In this document: in pieces, positions 9,065 through 17,926 of the stretch | Layout of the letters: each line of letters starts with the position of its first letter | Numbering within the stretch: position 1 is the first letter of the stretch | Source of the DNA: Tianweitania aestuarii | GTDB taxonomy: Bacteria; Pseudomonadota; Alphaproteobacteria; Rhizobiales; Rhizobiaceae | Reading direction: 5' to 3' | NCBI RefSeq assembly: GCF_018457165.1 | Contig: NZ_JAFMNX010000001.1 | Span: 558,001-622,000, forward strand | Length of the DNA: 64,000 nt | Notes under the pieces: model-generated | The model's input: only the letters and a program-made list of their open reading frames with translations | Told to the model about the DNA's origin: nothing | Database searches by the model: none | Position numbers and translations under genes: made by a program

Positions 9065-10342
9065 TCAGAGATCGGGGTTGAGGTCTGGGGTGAAATCGCT
9101 GGCGAGGTAGCAAAGGATGGTGCGCGAAAGGGCTGCCAGATCCGCGCGCGTCGTATGTTCCTCGGCGCCATGCGCATTCGATGTCGGACGGATCAATCCG
9201 CCGAGAATGGCTTCCTGAACCGCGCCGGCCTGCTGCGCATAACCGGTGTCGGACGCGCTGGCTGCGGCGTATTTTGCGAACTCTTCCGGCCGGTAGCCGA
9301 ACCCTTCCTGCACCGCCTTCAGCCAGCGTGGCAGATGCGGACCTTCGGGATCGGCGGTCGGAATGAGGTGGCCGATCAGGTCGAAATGGAGCGTCGCACC
9401 ATGCGGGCAGGCGGCGCGGATGACATCCTCGATCTGCTTGCGCGCCGTGTCGAAATCCTCTTCCGGCGCGTAGCGGCGCGAAACCAGAAAGGTGAAGCGG
9501 TCGGGAACCTGGCCACCGCATGTGCCGCCATTGGCAACGGTGATGGCGATCTGCGCAGCCAGCGGTGGCGATCCGGGCGGCGGAGGCAGTTGCGAGACGG
9601 TCTGGCTGACGTCGGCACGCAGGTCTTGCACCGCCTGCATCATCGGCAAGGCCGCTTCGATCGCGTTGACGGCCTGCTTGGAATGATCGGCGGCGTGTGC
9701 TGCAAAACCTTCAACCGTAACCTGCAGGTTGAAAGAGCCGAAACAACCGCCCCAGATACGCGGTCCCGCCGAGCCGTTGAAGTTGAGGAGATGGCCTTTG
9801 ATCAGCCCCTGTTCTGCCAGATAGCGAATGCCGGGATAAAGCCCGCCTTCTTCATCGGTGCAAAGAAGCAGCTGCGGGCGATAAGCCAAAGGAAGGCCGG
9901 CCTTCTTGGCGCAGCGCAGGGCATGAACGGCAGCGGCAACCGCGCCCTTCATGTCGGCCGCGCCGAGCCCGTAGAGAACGCCATTTTCTTCCGTCAAACG
10001 AAGCGGATCGCGCTGCCAGCCGGTCGCGGCGCAGACCGTATCGACGTGGAAGTAAAGGCTGCAAGCCGGTCGCTCATCCTGCGTTTCGGCAAGAAGGTTG
10101 ATGCGTGGACCGGATGCCGGACCACGCGGCACGAACCACAGGTCTTCGGGAACGGTGACCCGTTGGGTGTCCATTGCAAGGGGAGCGAGGATCTCTTCCA
10201 TCAAACCGGCAAAAGCGTCGTAGCCGTTGCCGGGAGGAAAGCGGGTGTCGGTCGCAATCATTCGCTGGAGATCGGCAACCGCCAGATCCAGCTCGGAATC
10301 GATCAACGCCGATGCGCCGGCCAAAGCCGTGTTCGTACCCAT
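9065..10342 (-). CDS. M20-family peptidase/acetylornithine deacetylase-like
   Basis: 425-residue M20 amidohydrolase, first gene of the peptide-importer operon. Metal-site motifs are mostly intact: FHVDTV, GAADMKGA, CTDEEGG and a C-terminal SNAHGAEEH. The usual Glu before Pro appears replaced (NFNGSAG), so one ligand may come from elsewhere. A dimerisation-type segment VEGFAAHAADHSK is present. It probably removes an acyl or amino-acid group from the imported compound in the cytoplasm. It is transcribed divergently from the GntR regulator, with a palindromic site between them. Confidence 0.85.
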   Translation of the reverse strand: MGTNTALAGASALIDSELDLAVADLQRMIATDTRFPPGNGYDAFAGLMEEILAPLAMDTQRVTVPEDLWFVPRGPASGPRINLLAETQDERPACSLYFHVDTVCAATGWQRDPLRLTEENGVLYGLGAADMKGAVAAAVHALRCAKKAGLPLAYRPQLLLCTDEEGGLYPGIRYLAEQGLIKGHLLNFNGSAGPRIWGGCFGSFNLQVTVEGFAAHAADHSKQAVNAIEAALPMMQAVQDLRADVSQTVSQLPPPPGSPPLAAQIAITVANGGTCGGQVPDRFTFLVSRRYAPEEDFDTARKQIEDVIRAACPHGATLHFDLIGHLIPTADPEGPHLPRWLKAVQEGFGYRPEEFAKYAAASASDTGYAQQAGAVQEAILGGLIRPTSNAHGAEEHTTRADLAALSRTILCYLASDFTPDLNPDL

Positions 10343-10387
10343 TATAGCCCCTCGTTCAGATACCCCATGTTAGCCCAGGGTTTTCAT

Positions 10388-10406
10388 TACTATAAACTAT
10401 ATAGTA
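10388..10406. promoter_or_regulatory. Palindromic operator candidate for the GntR regulator
   Basis: The half sites TACTATA and TATAGTA (10388-10394 and 10400-10406) form an inverted repeat, which contains a perfect 10-base palindrome ACTATATAGT at 10396-10405. It sits in the divergent intergenic region between the M20/peptide-importer operon and the GntR gene, where an autoregulated operator is expected. HutC-type GntR proteins bind palindromes of this size. Confidence 0.5.
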
Positions 10407-10538
10407 TTGCGCCTTGCAAGCGGTTTGACGTGCATTTCGCTGGCATGACGGACCAGTGAACTTCCAGTAAGAAGGGCGCAGCATCCGCTTGGAATCGAGG
10501 AGGAGAAGATTCTAAACCGGCCCACCCCACCGCTGCCG

Positions 10539-11243
10539 ATGTACCGTATGGTTGCGGAGCAGATCGCGTCGCGCATCGAAACCGGCGTCTGGCCAACCGG
10601 CACGGTCGTTCCCGCCGAAGTTGCTTTGGCGCAGGAGTTCCGCGTTTCGGTAGGCACGATCCGGCGCGCATTGAGCGAATTGACCGCCGGTGGTGTTCTG
10701 GTGCGCCGGCGCAAGACCGGAACCGTGGTCACGGGACGCATTCCCCACCATTCCCTCCGGTTCTTCTTCGATTACTTCCGCCTGCATGCGCGCAGCGGGA
10801 AGCTGCAGAACTCGACCTCGCAGGTGCTGAACCTGACCACGCGCCCACCCAGCCCGGATGAAGCCACGCGCCTTGCTCTGCCGGACGATGCGCCCGTGAT
10901 CCACCTGCACCGTCTGCGTCTGGTTGATGAGCGCCCGGTGATGCACGAGGTGGTGATCCTTCCCGCCCACCTCGTTCCGGATTTTCCGACCGATCCGGAT
11001 CTCGTGCCCCATCGTATTTACCCGATGCTTTGGGACGATTACGGGCTGAAGATCTCCGCCGTGCGCGAGCAGGTCGAGGCGGATCTCGCCACCGAAACCG
11101 ACTGCCGCCTGTTGAACATGACGCAACCCGCCGCCGTCCTCATGCTGCACGAAGTCGCCTACGATCAGATGGGCCGCCCCATTCTTCTCAACAATCACCG
11201 GGCCTGCACGCGCGAAGACGTTTACATCAACGAAATCCAGTGA
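10539..11243 (+). CDS. GntR-family (HutC subfamily) transcriptional regulator
   Basis: DNA-binding regulator of 234 residues or slightly more. The N-terminal winged helix is YRMVAEQIASRIETG followed by VSVGTIRRALSELTAGGVLVRR. The C-terminal UTRA ligand-binding domain runs from about residue 90 to the end (FFFDYFRLH onward, VIHLHRLRLVDERPVMHE). The annotated ATG is 35 bases from the only strong ribosome binding site (GAGGAGG at 10497-10503). The in-frame codon at the correct spacing is ATT at 10509, so translation may begin there or at CTG 10533. It probably represses the divergent peptide-uptake operon. Confidence 0.88.
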   Translation: MYRMVAEQIASRIETGVWPTGTVVPAEVALAQEFRVSVGTIRRALSELTAGGVLVRRRKTGTVVTGRIPHHSLRFFFDYFRLHARSGKLQNSTSQVLNLTTRPPSPDEATRLALPDDAPVIHLHRLRLVDERPVMHEVVILPAHLVPDFPTDPDLVPHRIYPMLWDDYGLKISAVREQVEADLATETDCRLLNMTQPAAVLMLHEVAYDQMGRPILLNNHRACTREDVYINEIQ

Positions 11244-11402
11244 CGGCCGCTGGAGTCAGCATCCGGCTCAAACACACATCGTTGATCCCGTGTTGAACGG
11301 AAGGGCGCCTGGAACGACCCGCCTGCGACCGCTTGCCATTGGTCATCCGCGCATCGCTCTCTACTTCTGAAGAACGCCACGGCAAATCTTCGGAGGCCTT
11401 CC

Positions 11403-12215
11403 TTGGAAACAACCACTCGGTCCTTGAAGGATCACGTCGCAATCGTCACCGGAGCGAGCTCGGGCATCGGGCTGGCCGTTGCCGAAGGGCTGGCGAGCGC
11501 CGGCGCCGCTTTGATCGCCAACTACCATTCCCATGGCGAAGCCGCGGACGAACTGGTGGAGCGCGTCACCAGCAAAGGCGGCCGTGCCGTCGCGGTGCAG
11601 GCCGATGTGTCGAAGGAAAGCGACGTGCTGCGCTTGTTCGATGCGGCCGTCGAGCATTTCGGCCGGGTCGACGTGCTCGTATCCAATTCCGGCATCCAGA
11701 AGGATGCCGCCGTCGCCGACATGACGCTCGACGACTGGAACGCGGTGATCGGCATCAACCTCACCGGCCAATTCCTGTGCACGCGCGAAGCCGTGCGCCG
11801 CTTTCGCGCCCAACCCAAGGATGGCCGTCCATCGCGCAGTGCCGGCGCCATCATCGCGATGAGTTCGGTGCATGAGATCATCCCCTGGGCCGGGCACATC
11901 AATTATGCCTCGGCCAAGGGTGGATTGCGTATGCTGATGCAGACGCTGGCGCAGGAAGTCGCGGCTGACGGCATTCGGGTCAACGCGATCGCGCCGGGCG
12001 CCATCCGCACCCCCATCAACAAGGCTGCCTGGGAAACAGACGAAGCGCTCACCAAGCTTCTGCGTCTGATCCCCTATGGCCGCATCGGCGAACCCGAGGA
12101 TGTCGCACGCGCAGCCGTCTGGCTGGCCTCCGACGAAGCGGATTACGTCACCGGCACCACGCTGTTCGTGGATGGCGGCATGTCGCTCTACCCCGAGTTC
12201 CGTGACAATGGCTGA
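11403..12215 (+). CDS. SDR-family oxidoreductase (glucose 1-dehydrogenase-like)
   Basis: 270-residue classical short-chain dehydrogenase starting at TTG. The Rossmann motif TGASSGIGLAVAEG is near residues 18-31, NSG near 96, and the catalytic Ser of SSVHEI is followed by Tyr and Lys in NYASAKGG. The C-terminal LASDEADYVTGTTLFVDGGM is typical. The stop overlaps the GH15 start by eight bases, so the two are co-translated. That pairing suggests oxidation of glucose or a related sugar released by the glycosidase, by analogy with annotated glucose 1-dehydrogenases. Confidence 0.9.
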   Translation: METTTRSLKDHVAIVTGASSGIGLAVAEGLASAGAALIANYHSHGEAADELVERVTSKGGRAVAVQADVSKESDVLRLFDAAVEHFGRVDVLVSNSGIQKDAAVADMTLDDWNAVIGINLTGQFLCTREAVRRFRAQPKDGRPSRSAGAIIAMSSVHEIIPWAGHINYASAKGGLRMLMQTLAQEVAADGIRVNAIAPGAIRTPINKAAWETDEALTKLLRLIPYGRIGEPEDVARAAVWLASDEADYVTGTTLFVDGGMSLYPEFRDNG

Positions 12216-14019
12216 GCCGCGCCGCACGATCGGTGAGCACGGCATCATCGGAAACATGGAAACCGCCGCGCTCGTCGCCAATGACGGCACGATCGATTAT
12301 CTGTGCTGGCCGGCGATCGACAGTCCAACCATCTTCGCCGACCTTCTCGATCGAGAAAGCGGCGGTCTGTTTTCGATCGAGCCGCATCTCGAGGATCCGA
12401 GACATCTTCAGCTCTATATCCCCGAAACCAACGTCCTGATGACGAGCTGGTCGGCAGTGGATGGCAGTGCCGAGGTCGTGGATCTGATGCCGCATCCGGA
12501 CGCGAGCCCGCATGTCGGTCCCGATGCGCGCTGTTTGATCCGCCGGGTCAGGGCAAGACGGGAAACCGTCACCTTCACCGTTCGCTGCGCGCCGCGCTTC
12601 GATTACGCCCGCGAGGTCCCGAAGGTCGAGCCTGCGCAAGCCGGCGTGGTGTTTCAGGGACGCGATCTCAAGCTGAACCTCTTTTCCTCGGTGCCGCTCG
12701 TTTGTGAAGACGGCGCGGCGACGGCTGAGTTCACCTTGGCTGCCGGCGAAAGCGCCTGGTTCATCCTTGGCGCGGAAACGCTGGTCTGTCCCGACGACGA
12801 ATGCATCGAAAACGAGATCGCTGCCACCACGACCGCCTGGCGCAGCTGGGTGTCGCGCTCGACCTACAAGGGCCGTTGGCGCGAACAGGTTCTGCGCTCC
12901 GCCCTTTCGCTCAAACTGCTGACCTCCGCCAAGTATGGCTCTGTCGCGGCGGCAGCCACCTTCTCCTTGCCCGAAGCCACCGGCGCCGGCCGAAACTGGG
13001 ATTATCGCGCGACCTGGATTCGCGATGCCTCCTTCACCGTTTATGCCTTCATGCGGCTCGGCTTCATCGAGGAAGCCGAACACTTCCGGCATTGGGCGGC
13101 AGAGCGCGTCATGGATTCCGATGCGGAGCACCCGATCCACGTGATGTACGCGATCGATGGTTCGGAAGCGGCGGACGAGAAGGAGCTGCCCCACATGAAG
13201 GGCTATGCGGACAGCCGTCCGGTGCGGATCGGCAACGCGGCCCATGCCCAAAGCCAGCTCGACATCTTCGGCGAGCTGATGGACAGCGTGTATCTGTCGA
13301 ACAAATATGGCCGCGCCATCAGCCGTGACGGGTGGAAGCATATCAGTGGCATCGTCGATTACGTCATCGAGCACTGGAACGAAGCCGATGCCGGCATCTG
13401 GGAGATGCGCAGCGAGCCGCGTCATTTCCTGCATTCGCGTCTGATGTGCTGGGTGGCGCTCGATCGTGCGATCCGGCTTGCCAACAAGCGCTCGCTGCCG
13501 GCGCCCCTGGTGGCCTGGGCCGAATGCCGCGACCAGATCTCGGCGGATATTTGGGACAACTTCCGCCATCCCGAACACGGCTATTTCGTGCAGACACGCG
13601 GCGGCACCGAACTCGATGCGGCCTTGCTGATGATGCCGCTGGTGCGCTTCGTGTCCGCAACGGATCCGGTCTGGCTGAAAACACTGGACGCGATTGCCGA
13701 CCAGCTTTGCGATGACGGGCTCGTTTATCGCTATCGCAATGCCGACGGGTTGGAAGGCGGCGAGGGCGCTTTCACCACCTGTACCTTCTGGTATGCGGAA
13801 TGCCTGGCCCGCGCCGGGCGGCTGGATCAGGCGCAGCTGGTTCTCGCCAAGGGCGTGGCCTATGGCAACGGGCTCGGCCTGTTTTCGGAAGAGCTCGACA
13901 AACGAGGCTTGCCGCTCGGCAACTTCCCCCAGGCGCTCACCCATCTCGCCTTCATCAGCGCCGCCTACTTCACCGACCGCCGCCTCGACCCCGGCCATCA
14001 GCCGCTCTGGCAGCCGTGA
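12208..14019 (+). CDS. Glycoside hydrolase family 15 protein (glucoamylase/trehalase-like)
   Basis: Cytoplasmic protein of 603 residues with no signal peptide. It has the bacterial GH15 layout: an N-terminal beta-sandwich (ETAALVANDGTIDYLCWP) and a C-terminal alpha/alpha barrel from about residue 230. Catalytic candidates are the Glu in GIWEMRSEPRHF and the Glu in GGEGAFTTCTFW. Bacterial members include glucan 1,4-alpha-glucosidases and trehalases, and sequence alone does not decide which. The ATG at 12208 overlaps the SDR stop. The last 50 bases overlap the convergent ATPase gene. Confidence 0.9.
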   Translation: MAEPRRTIGEHGIIGNMETAALVANDGTIDYLCWPAIDSPTIFADLLDRESGGLFSIEPHLEDPRHLQLYIPETNVLMTSWSAVDGSAEVVDLMPHPDASPHVGPDARCLIRRVRARRETVTFTVRCAPRFDYAREVPKVEPAQAGVVFQGRDLKLNLFSSVPLVCEDGAATAEFTLAAGESAWFILGAETLVCPDDECIENEIAATTTAWRSWVSRSTYKGRWREQVLRSALSLKLLTSAKYGSVAAAATFSLPEATGAGRNWDYRATWIRDASFTVYAFMRLGFIEEAEHFRHWAAERVMDSDAEHPIHVMYAIDGSEAADEKELPHMKGYADSRPVRIGNAAHAQSQLDIFGELMDSVYLSNKYGRAISRDGWKHISGIVDYVIEHWNEADAGIWEMRSEPRHFLHSRLMCWVALDRAIRLANKRSLPAPLVAWAECRDQISADIWDNFRHPEHGYFVQTRGGTELDAALLMMPLVRFVSATDPVWLKTLDAIADQLCDDGLVYRYRNADGLEGGEGAFTTCTFWYAECLARAGRLDQAQLVLAKGVAYGNGLGLFSEELDKRGLPLGNFPQALTHLAFISAAYFTDRRLDPGHQPLWQP

Positions 14020-14551
14020 TGCCGACATTGTGCAGGATGAGGTCGGCACGCTGCTCGACGTTGACTTTCGGAAGCACAGTGACCTCGTAGCCGAGCTTAC
14101 TATAAGCATCGTGCAGCCGCTCGTACTCGGCCACCGCTTCCTCCAGTCCATGTTGCCGCCCATCGTCGCGGCGGTAAATGTCCGGCCACGGCGGCGTTAG
14201 GAAGACTTGGGGATGGTAGCGCGCGAAGGGCGCAAGTAGCGTGATCAAAGGCTTTCTTGTGGCATGACTTAGCGCCACCCCCGCATCCACAAGTCCACGG
14301 TCGAAGAACACCCAGCCCGCTTCGCCAGCAACGCTAGCGCGATCGCGCGCGGCAAGATCGAGCGCCCGTTCGGCAAAGGCTGCGAGGTCATTCCAGGGCA
14401 GCGCCCCGCCGTCACCAAGCAGCTCTTCCTCGACGATCCGGCGACCGGGTTCGGCTACGACCGAAAAACCCCTGCGCGCGAGTTCCTCAAGCAGGGTGGA
14501 CTTGCCGCCGCCCGAGCAGCCGGACAGAACGACGTGTCGACCATGGGTCAT
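13970..14551 (-). CDS. AAA-type P-loop NTPase/kinase-like protein
   Basis: 193-residue single-domain P-loop protein. Walker A is SGCSGGGKSTL near residues 9-19, and VFFDRGLVDAG near 84-94 looks like a Walker B/nucleoside-kinase-type Asp-Arg. It resembles small AAA_28 ATPases/kinases of unknown substrate. Its 3' end overlaps the convergent GH15 gene by 50 bases, so the Gly-Arg-rich tail is encoded antisense to the glycosidase C-terminus. No specific role can be given. Confidence 0.8.
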   Translation of the reverse strand: MTHGRHVVLSGCSGGGKSTLLEELARRGFSVVAEPGRRIVEEELLGDGGALPWNDLAAFAERALDLAARDRASVAGEAGWVFFDRGLVDAGVALSHATRKPLITLLAPFARYHPQVFLTPPWPDIYRRDDGRQHGLEEAVAEYERLHDAYSKLGYEVTVLPKVNVEQRADLILHNVGITAARAADGRGRGGGR

Positions 14552-14594
14552 GCTGGATCGCTTGCAGATTGTGATCGAGTAACAGTCGAAGCCA

Positions 14595-15077
14595 TCAAGC
14601 GATCGACAGGATCTCCAGTTCGCGCGGCCCGAGCTGGACCACGTCGCCGACCGACTTGCCGATCAGGACCGCGGCCACGGGCGAGGCGTAGGAGATGGAG
14701 CCTTTTGCGGGATCGGCTTCGTCTTCGCCGACGATGTGAAAGATCTGGGTGCGGCCGTCATCGCGTTCGAAGGTGACGGTGTGGCCGAAGGCGACGACCT
14801 CTGTCGACGCACTCGCCCGCGTCAGCTGCGCCGTGCGAACGCGTTCGGCGAAGTATCGGACGTCGCGAACCGGCACGGCGGATTGCCGCCGTCGCTCGTT
14901 GATGTCCTCGAGCAGATTGGCGGCTTCGAGCGCCTGCTGGGCGCTGGCGAGCGCCGCCTGCAGCATCGCCAGCCCGTTTTCCGTCACCAGATTGGGTCGA
15001 TCCGAGATCGGGCGCGGCGGCAGAACGGTCTCAGCGGCCGCTTCCGCGCTGTCTTCCTTGACAAAGGCCACGCTCAC
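14595..15077 (-). CDS. GreA/GreB-family transcription elongation factor-like protein
   Basis: 160-residue protein starting at GTG. The N-terminal half has a coiled-coil-like region (GLAMLQAALASAQQALEAAN), and the C-terminal half matches the Gre FKBP-like domain (VAFGHTVTFERDDGRTQIFHIVGEDEAD, ISYASPVAAVLIGKSVGD). Gre factors stimulate transcript cleavage in backtracked RNA polymerase. This one carries extra N-terminal residues and is not beside the usual greA neighbours, so it is probably a rhizobial paralogue (Rnk/GreA-like) rather than the housekeeping factor. Confidence 0.82.
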   Translation of the reverse strand: MSVAFVKEDSAEAAAETVLPPRPISDRPNLVTENGLAMLQAALASAQQALEAANLLEDINERRRQSAVPVRDVRYFAERVRTAQLTRASASTEVVAFGHTVTFERDDGRTQIFHIVGEDEADPAKGSISYASPVAAVLIGKSVGDVVQLGPRELEILSIA

Positions 15078-15134
15078 TTGATCATTCCTTACCGAACATC
15101 ATCGTTTCCTGCGTGAGCCTCATAGGCGCAAAAG

Positions 15135-15169
15135 CCGGCAAGCGCGTGGCAACCCGTTGCGCTTGCCGG
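15135..15169 (-). terminator. Rho-independent terminator after the SsuA-type gene
   Basis: An 11-base perfect stem pairs 15135-15145 with 15159-15169. Read on the minus strand it is followed by CTTTTGC. It sits directly downstream of the minus-strand substrate-binding-protein stop, which suits the end of the Ssu-type operon. Confidence 0.75.
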
Positions 15170-15185
15170 ACGGGAGCCTGCCCGC

Positions 15186-16208
15186 CTAGGCCGCCTTCAC
15201 GAACTTGTCGTTGAAGGTCTTTTCATAGGCGACATCCGCATCGGCCAGCTCGGGATCGAGGGTCTTCAGAACCTCCATCATCGACGCGTAGCCTTCCTTC
15301 GAGACGATGCCGTCGGGCGAGAACATCTCGCGCGAATTCTCGAAGGCCTGTTTGTACAGGTCGCGATTGCCGAGCAGATATTCCTCGGGAACAGTGTCGG
15401 CGACCTCGTCGGGCGTTGCCGTTTGCAGCCACTTCAACGATGCCATCATGCCGTTCACCAGACGCTGGGAGGTGACGGGGTTTTCCTCGAGGAAGGCACC
15501 GGTCGTGTAAAGCGTCGCTGCCGGGTTCGGGCCGCCGAACAGGTCGCGCGTGCCGGCTTCGGTGCGCGTGTCGAGCAGGATCTCGATGTCACCGTCATAT
15601 TGCAGCTGCGCGATCACCGGATCGAGATGCGAAATCGCGTCGACCTGACCCTGCTTCATGGCCGCGACCGCACCCGCGCCGCCACCAACGCCGATCAGGG
15701 ACACGTCGGATTCCTGCAAGCCGTTCTTCAGCATCGCATATTGCACCATCAGCGCCGTGGACGACCCCGGCGCAGTCACGCCGACCGTGCGGCCCTTGAG
15801 GTCGGCTATCGTCTTCACCTCGCCGGCGAGATCCTTGCGCACCGCAATCACGATGCCCGGAAAGCGTCCGAGCGAGCAGATGCCGACGACATCCTGACCC
15901 TTGTCCTGCATGCGGATCGTGTGTTCGTAGGCGCCGGTCACGACATCCACCGAACCGCCGATCAGCGCCTGCAGCGACTTCGAGCCGCCCGCGAAATCGT
16001 TGATTGAGACGTTGAGCCCCTCCTTTTCGAAGAAGCCCTTCTTTTCCGCGATCGTCAGCGGCAGGTAATAAAGCAGCGGCTTGCCGCCCACACCAAGCGT
16101 GATGTCGGTCTTTTCCGGCTTGCCGTCCTGTGAAAAGGCCGGCCAAACGCCTGCCGCCGCACCAAGCGCCAGCGCACCGCCGCCCATGAGAACTGTTCTG
16201 CGTTTCAT
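15186..16208 (-). CDS. NitT/TauT/SsuA-type ABC transporter substrate-binding protein
   Basis: 340-residue periplasmic receptor of the sulfonate/nitrate/thiamine-precursor group. The N-terminus MKRRTVLMGGG plus a hydrophobic stretch is an export signal, probably twin-arginine. The family features YYLPLTIAEKKGFFEKEGL, GSVDVVTGAYEH, TIADLKGRTVGVTAPGS and VDAISHLDPV are clear. It is last of the three-gene importer. Ligands of the family include alkane- and aryl-sulfonates and pyrimidines, and none can be assigned here. Confidence 0.9.
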   Translation of the reverse strand: MKRRTVLMGGGALALGAAAGVWPAFSQDGKPEKTDITLGVGGKPLLYYLPLTIAEKKGFFEKEGLNVSINDFAGGSKSLQALIGGSVDVVTGAYEHTIRMQDKGQDVVGICSLGRFPGIVIAVRKDLAGEVKTIADLKGRTVGVTAPGSSTALMVQYAMLKNGLQESDVSLIGVGGGAGAVAAMKQGQVDAISHLDPVIAQLQYDGDIEILLDTRTEAGTRDLFGGPNPAATLYTTGAFLEENPVTSQRLVNGMMASLKWLQTATPDEVADTVPEEYLLGNRDLYKQAFENSREMFSPDGIVSKEGYASMMEVLKTLDPELADADVAYEKTFNDKFVKAA

Positions 16209-16237
16209 TTCGCTTCCTCCCGTTTGATTTGTCGTTT

Positions 16238-17008
16238 TTACGAAGCGCGCCAGGCCAGAAGCTTGCGCTCGACCAGCGTCACCAAACCGTCCACCACCAG
16301 CACGAAGCCCATCAGAACGAACATGCCGGCAAACACGCCGACGACGTCGAACACGCCTTCGGCCTGATGGATAAGATAGCCCAGACCCGCTGCCGATCCC
16401 AGATATTCACCCACCACAGCACCCACCACGGCAAAGCCGACGGACGTGTGCAGGCTGGAAAACACCCAGGAGAGCGCCGACGGCAGATAGATGTGTCGCA
16501 GCAGCTGGCGTTCGTTCATGCCCAGCATGCGGCCATTGTTGAGCACCGGCTGGCTGACTTCCTTCACGCCCTGATACACGTTGAAGAAGACGATAAAGAA
16601 CACCAGCGTCACGCCGAGCGCGACCTTCGACCAGATGCCGAGCCCGAACCACAAGGCGAAAATCGGCGCCAGAACCACGCGCGGCAGAGCGTTGGCGGCT
16701 TTCACATACGGGTCGAACACGGCGGCCACGAGCGGCTTGCGGGCAAACCAGAAGCCGAACACCACGCCGCCGAAGGAGCCGATCAGAAAGGCCAGTGCGG
16801 CTTCCGTCAGCGTGATGCCGAGATGATACCAGATCGAACCGCTGCTGAACCAGGTCCAGATACGCTCCGCCACCCCCAGCGGATTGGCGAAAAAGAAGGC
16901 GATCGTCTTGGGATTGCCGAACAGGGTTGTGGCGGATGCCAGATGCCACAAGGCCACGACGACGAGCGCCACGAGGATCTGCAGGAGAAGGAGCAGGCTG
17001 CGGTTCAT
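16238..17008 (-). CDS. SsuC/TauC-type ABC transporter permease
   Basis: 256-residue inner-membrane permease with about six hydrophobic segments. The family-typical loops are NALPRVVLAPIFALWFG and LGMNERQLLRHIYLPSALSWVFSSLH, the latter being the ATPase-contact EAA-like segment. The start overlaps the ATPase stop by four bases (ATGA), which couples their translation. It forms the channel for the SsuA-type receptor encoded 29 bases downstream. Confidence 0.92.
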   Translation of the reverse strand: MNRSLLLLLQILVALVVVALWHLASATTLFGNPKTIAFFFANPLGVAERIWTWFSSGSIWYHLGITLTEAALAFLIGSFGGVVFGFWFARKPLVAAVFDPYVKAANALPRVVLAPIFALWFGLGIWSKVALGVTLVFFIVFFNVYQGVKEVSQPVLNNGRMLGMNERQLLRHIYLPSALSWVFSSLHTSVGFAVVGAVVGEYLGSAAGLGYLIHQAEGVFDVVGVFAGMFVLMGFVLVVDGLVTLVERKLLAWRAS

Positions 17009-17823
17009 GCTGCGGCTCCGGCCGTGTTGTCATAGGCCTTCATCACCTGATCGCGCAGCGCGTCCCAGATGTCGCGATGAAGCCGGATGAAGTCTGGATC
17101 GTGCCGGATTTCCGCGACATTGCGCGGCCGCTCCAGCGTGACGGGAAAATCGCCGATGATATGCGAGCGCGGTCCGGCCGACATGATCACGACGCGGTCC
17201 GACAACGCGATCGCTTCATCGAGATCATGCGTCACGAACATCACCGCCTTGCGGTCTTCCGACCACAGCTTCAACAGGAGATCGCCCATGATCTGGCGCG
17301 TTTGCGCATCGAGGGGGCCGAAAGGCTCATCCATCAAAAGCAAACGCGGATCGCGGATCAGAACCTGCGCGAGGCCGACACGCTTGCGCTGGCCGCCCGA
17401 CAGCATCTGCGGATAACGATCGCAAAACGCGCCGAGACCGACGCGCTCTAGCCAGTGCCGCGCAGTCTTTAAGGCTTCCGTGCGCGCCGTTCCCGCGATC
17501 TCCAGCCCGATCGCGACATTGTCGATCACCGTCTTCCACGGCATCAGCGCGTCTTGCTGGAAAAGGTATCCCGCCTGCCGGTTGATCCCGCTCAAGGGCA
17601 CACCGAAGATGTCGACCGTCCCGCTTGCCGGCCTCAGCAGACCGGCGGTCGCATTCAGCAGCGTGGACTTGCCGCAGCCGGTCGGGCCGACAATGGCAAC
17701 GAACTCGTTTTCACCCACCGCGAGATCGGTGGGCGCAACCGCGTCGTAACGGCGCCGATCAGCCAGATCAAAGCTGATGGCGACACCGTTCAGGCGAACG
17801 GCGGCAACGTCGTTTTTTGGCAT
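17005..17823 (-). CDS. SsuB/TauB-type ABC transporter ATP-binding protein
   Basis: 272-residue ATPase. Walker A GPTGCGKST is near residue 46, the signature LSGGQRKR near 141, Walker B LLLMDEPFGPLD near 160, and the switch histidine is in FVTHDLDEA. GGAGGAG lies eight bases before the ATG. The gap to the upstream aminotransferase is about 100 bases, so the importer may be transcribed with the aminotransferase/kinase genes or from its own promoter. Confidence 0.93.
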   Translation of the reverse strand: MPKNDVAAVRLNGVAISFDLADRRRYDAVAPTDLAVGENEFVAIVGPTGCGKSTLLNATAGLLRPASGTVDIFGVPLSGINRQAGYLFQQDALMPWKTVIDNVAIGLEIAGTARTEALKTARHWLERVGLGAFCDRYPQMLSGGQRKRVGLAQVLIRDPRLLLMDEPFGPLDAQTRQIMGDLLLKLWSEDRKAVMFVTHDLDEAIALSDRVVIMSAGPRSHIIGDFPVTLERPRNVAEIRHDPDFIRLHRDIWDALRDQVMKAYDNTAGAAA

Positions 17824-17926
17824 TCCTGCACTCCTCCGCAGCGCAGTATCAGGGCTTCACAAAAAAGTGCAAGTTCGGCTCCCTGCTGCCCACAGTTCAG
17901 TCTGGCGCAAGTGCCCGTTCAGGCAC

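Noticed and set aside
9048-9521. N-terminal extension of the peptide receptor
   Set aside because: It overlaps the M20 coding sequence, and a twin-arginine signal with a good ribosome binding site starts at 9047.
12148-14163. 671-codon open frame antisense to the GH15 gene
   Set aside because: No recognisable domains; an expected shadow of the GH15 codon pattern.
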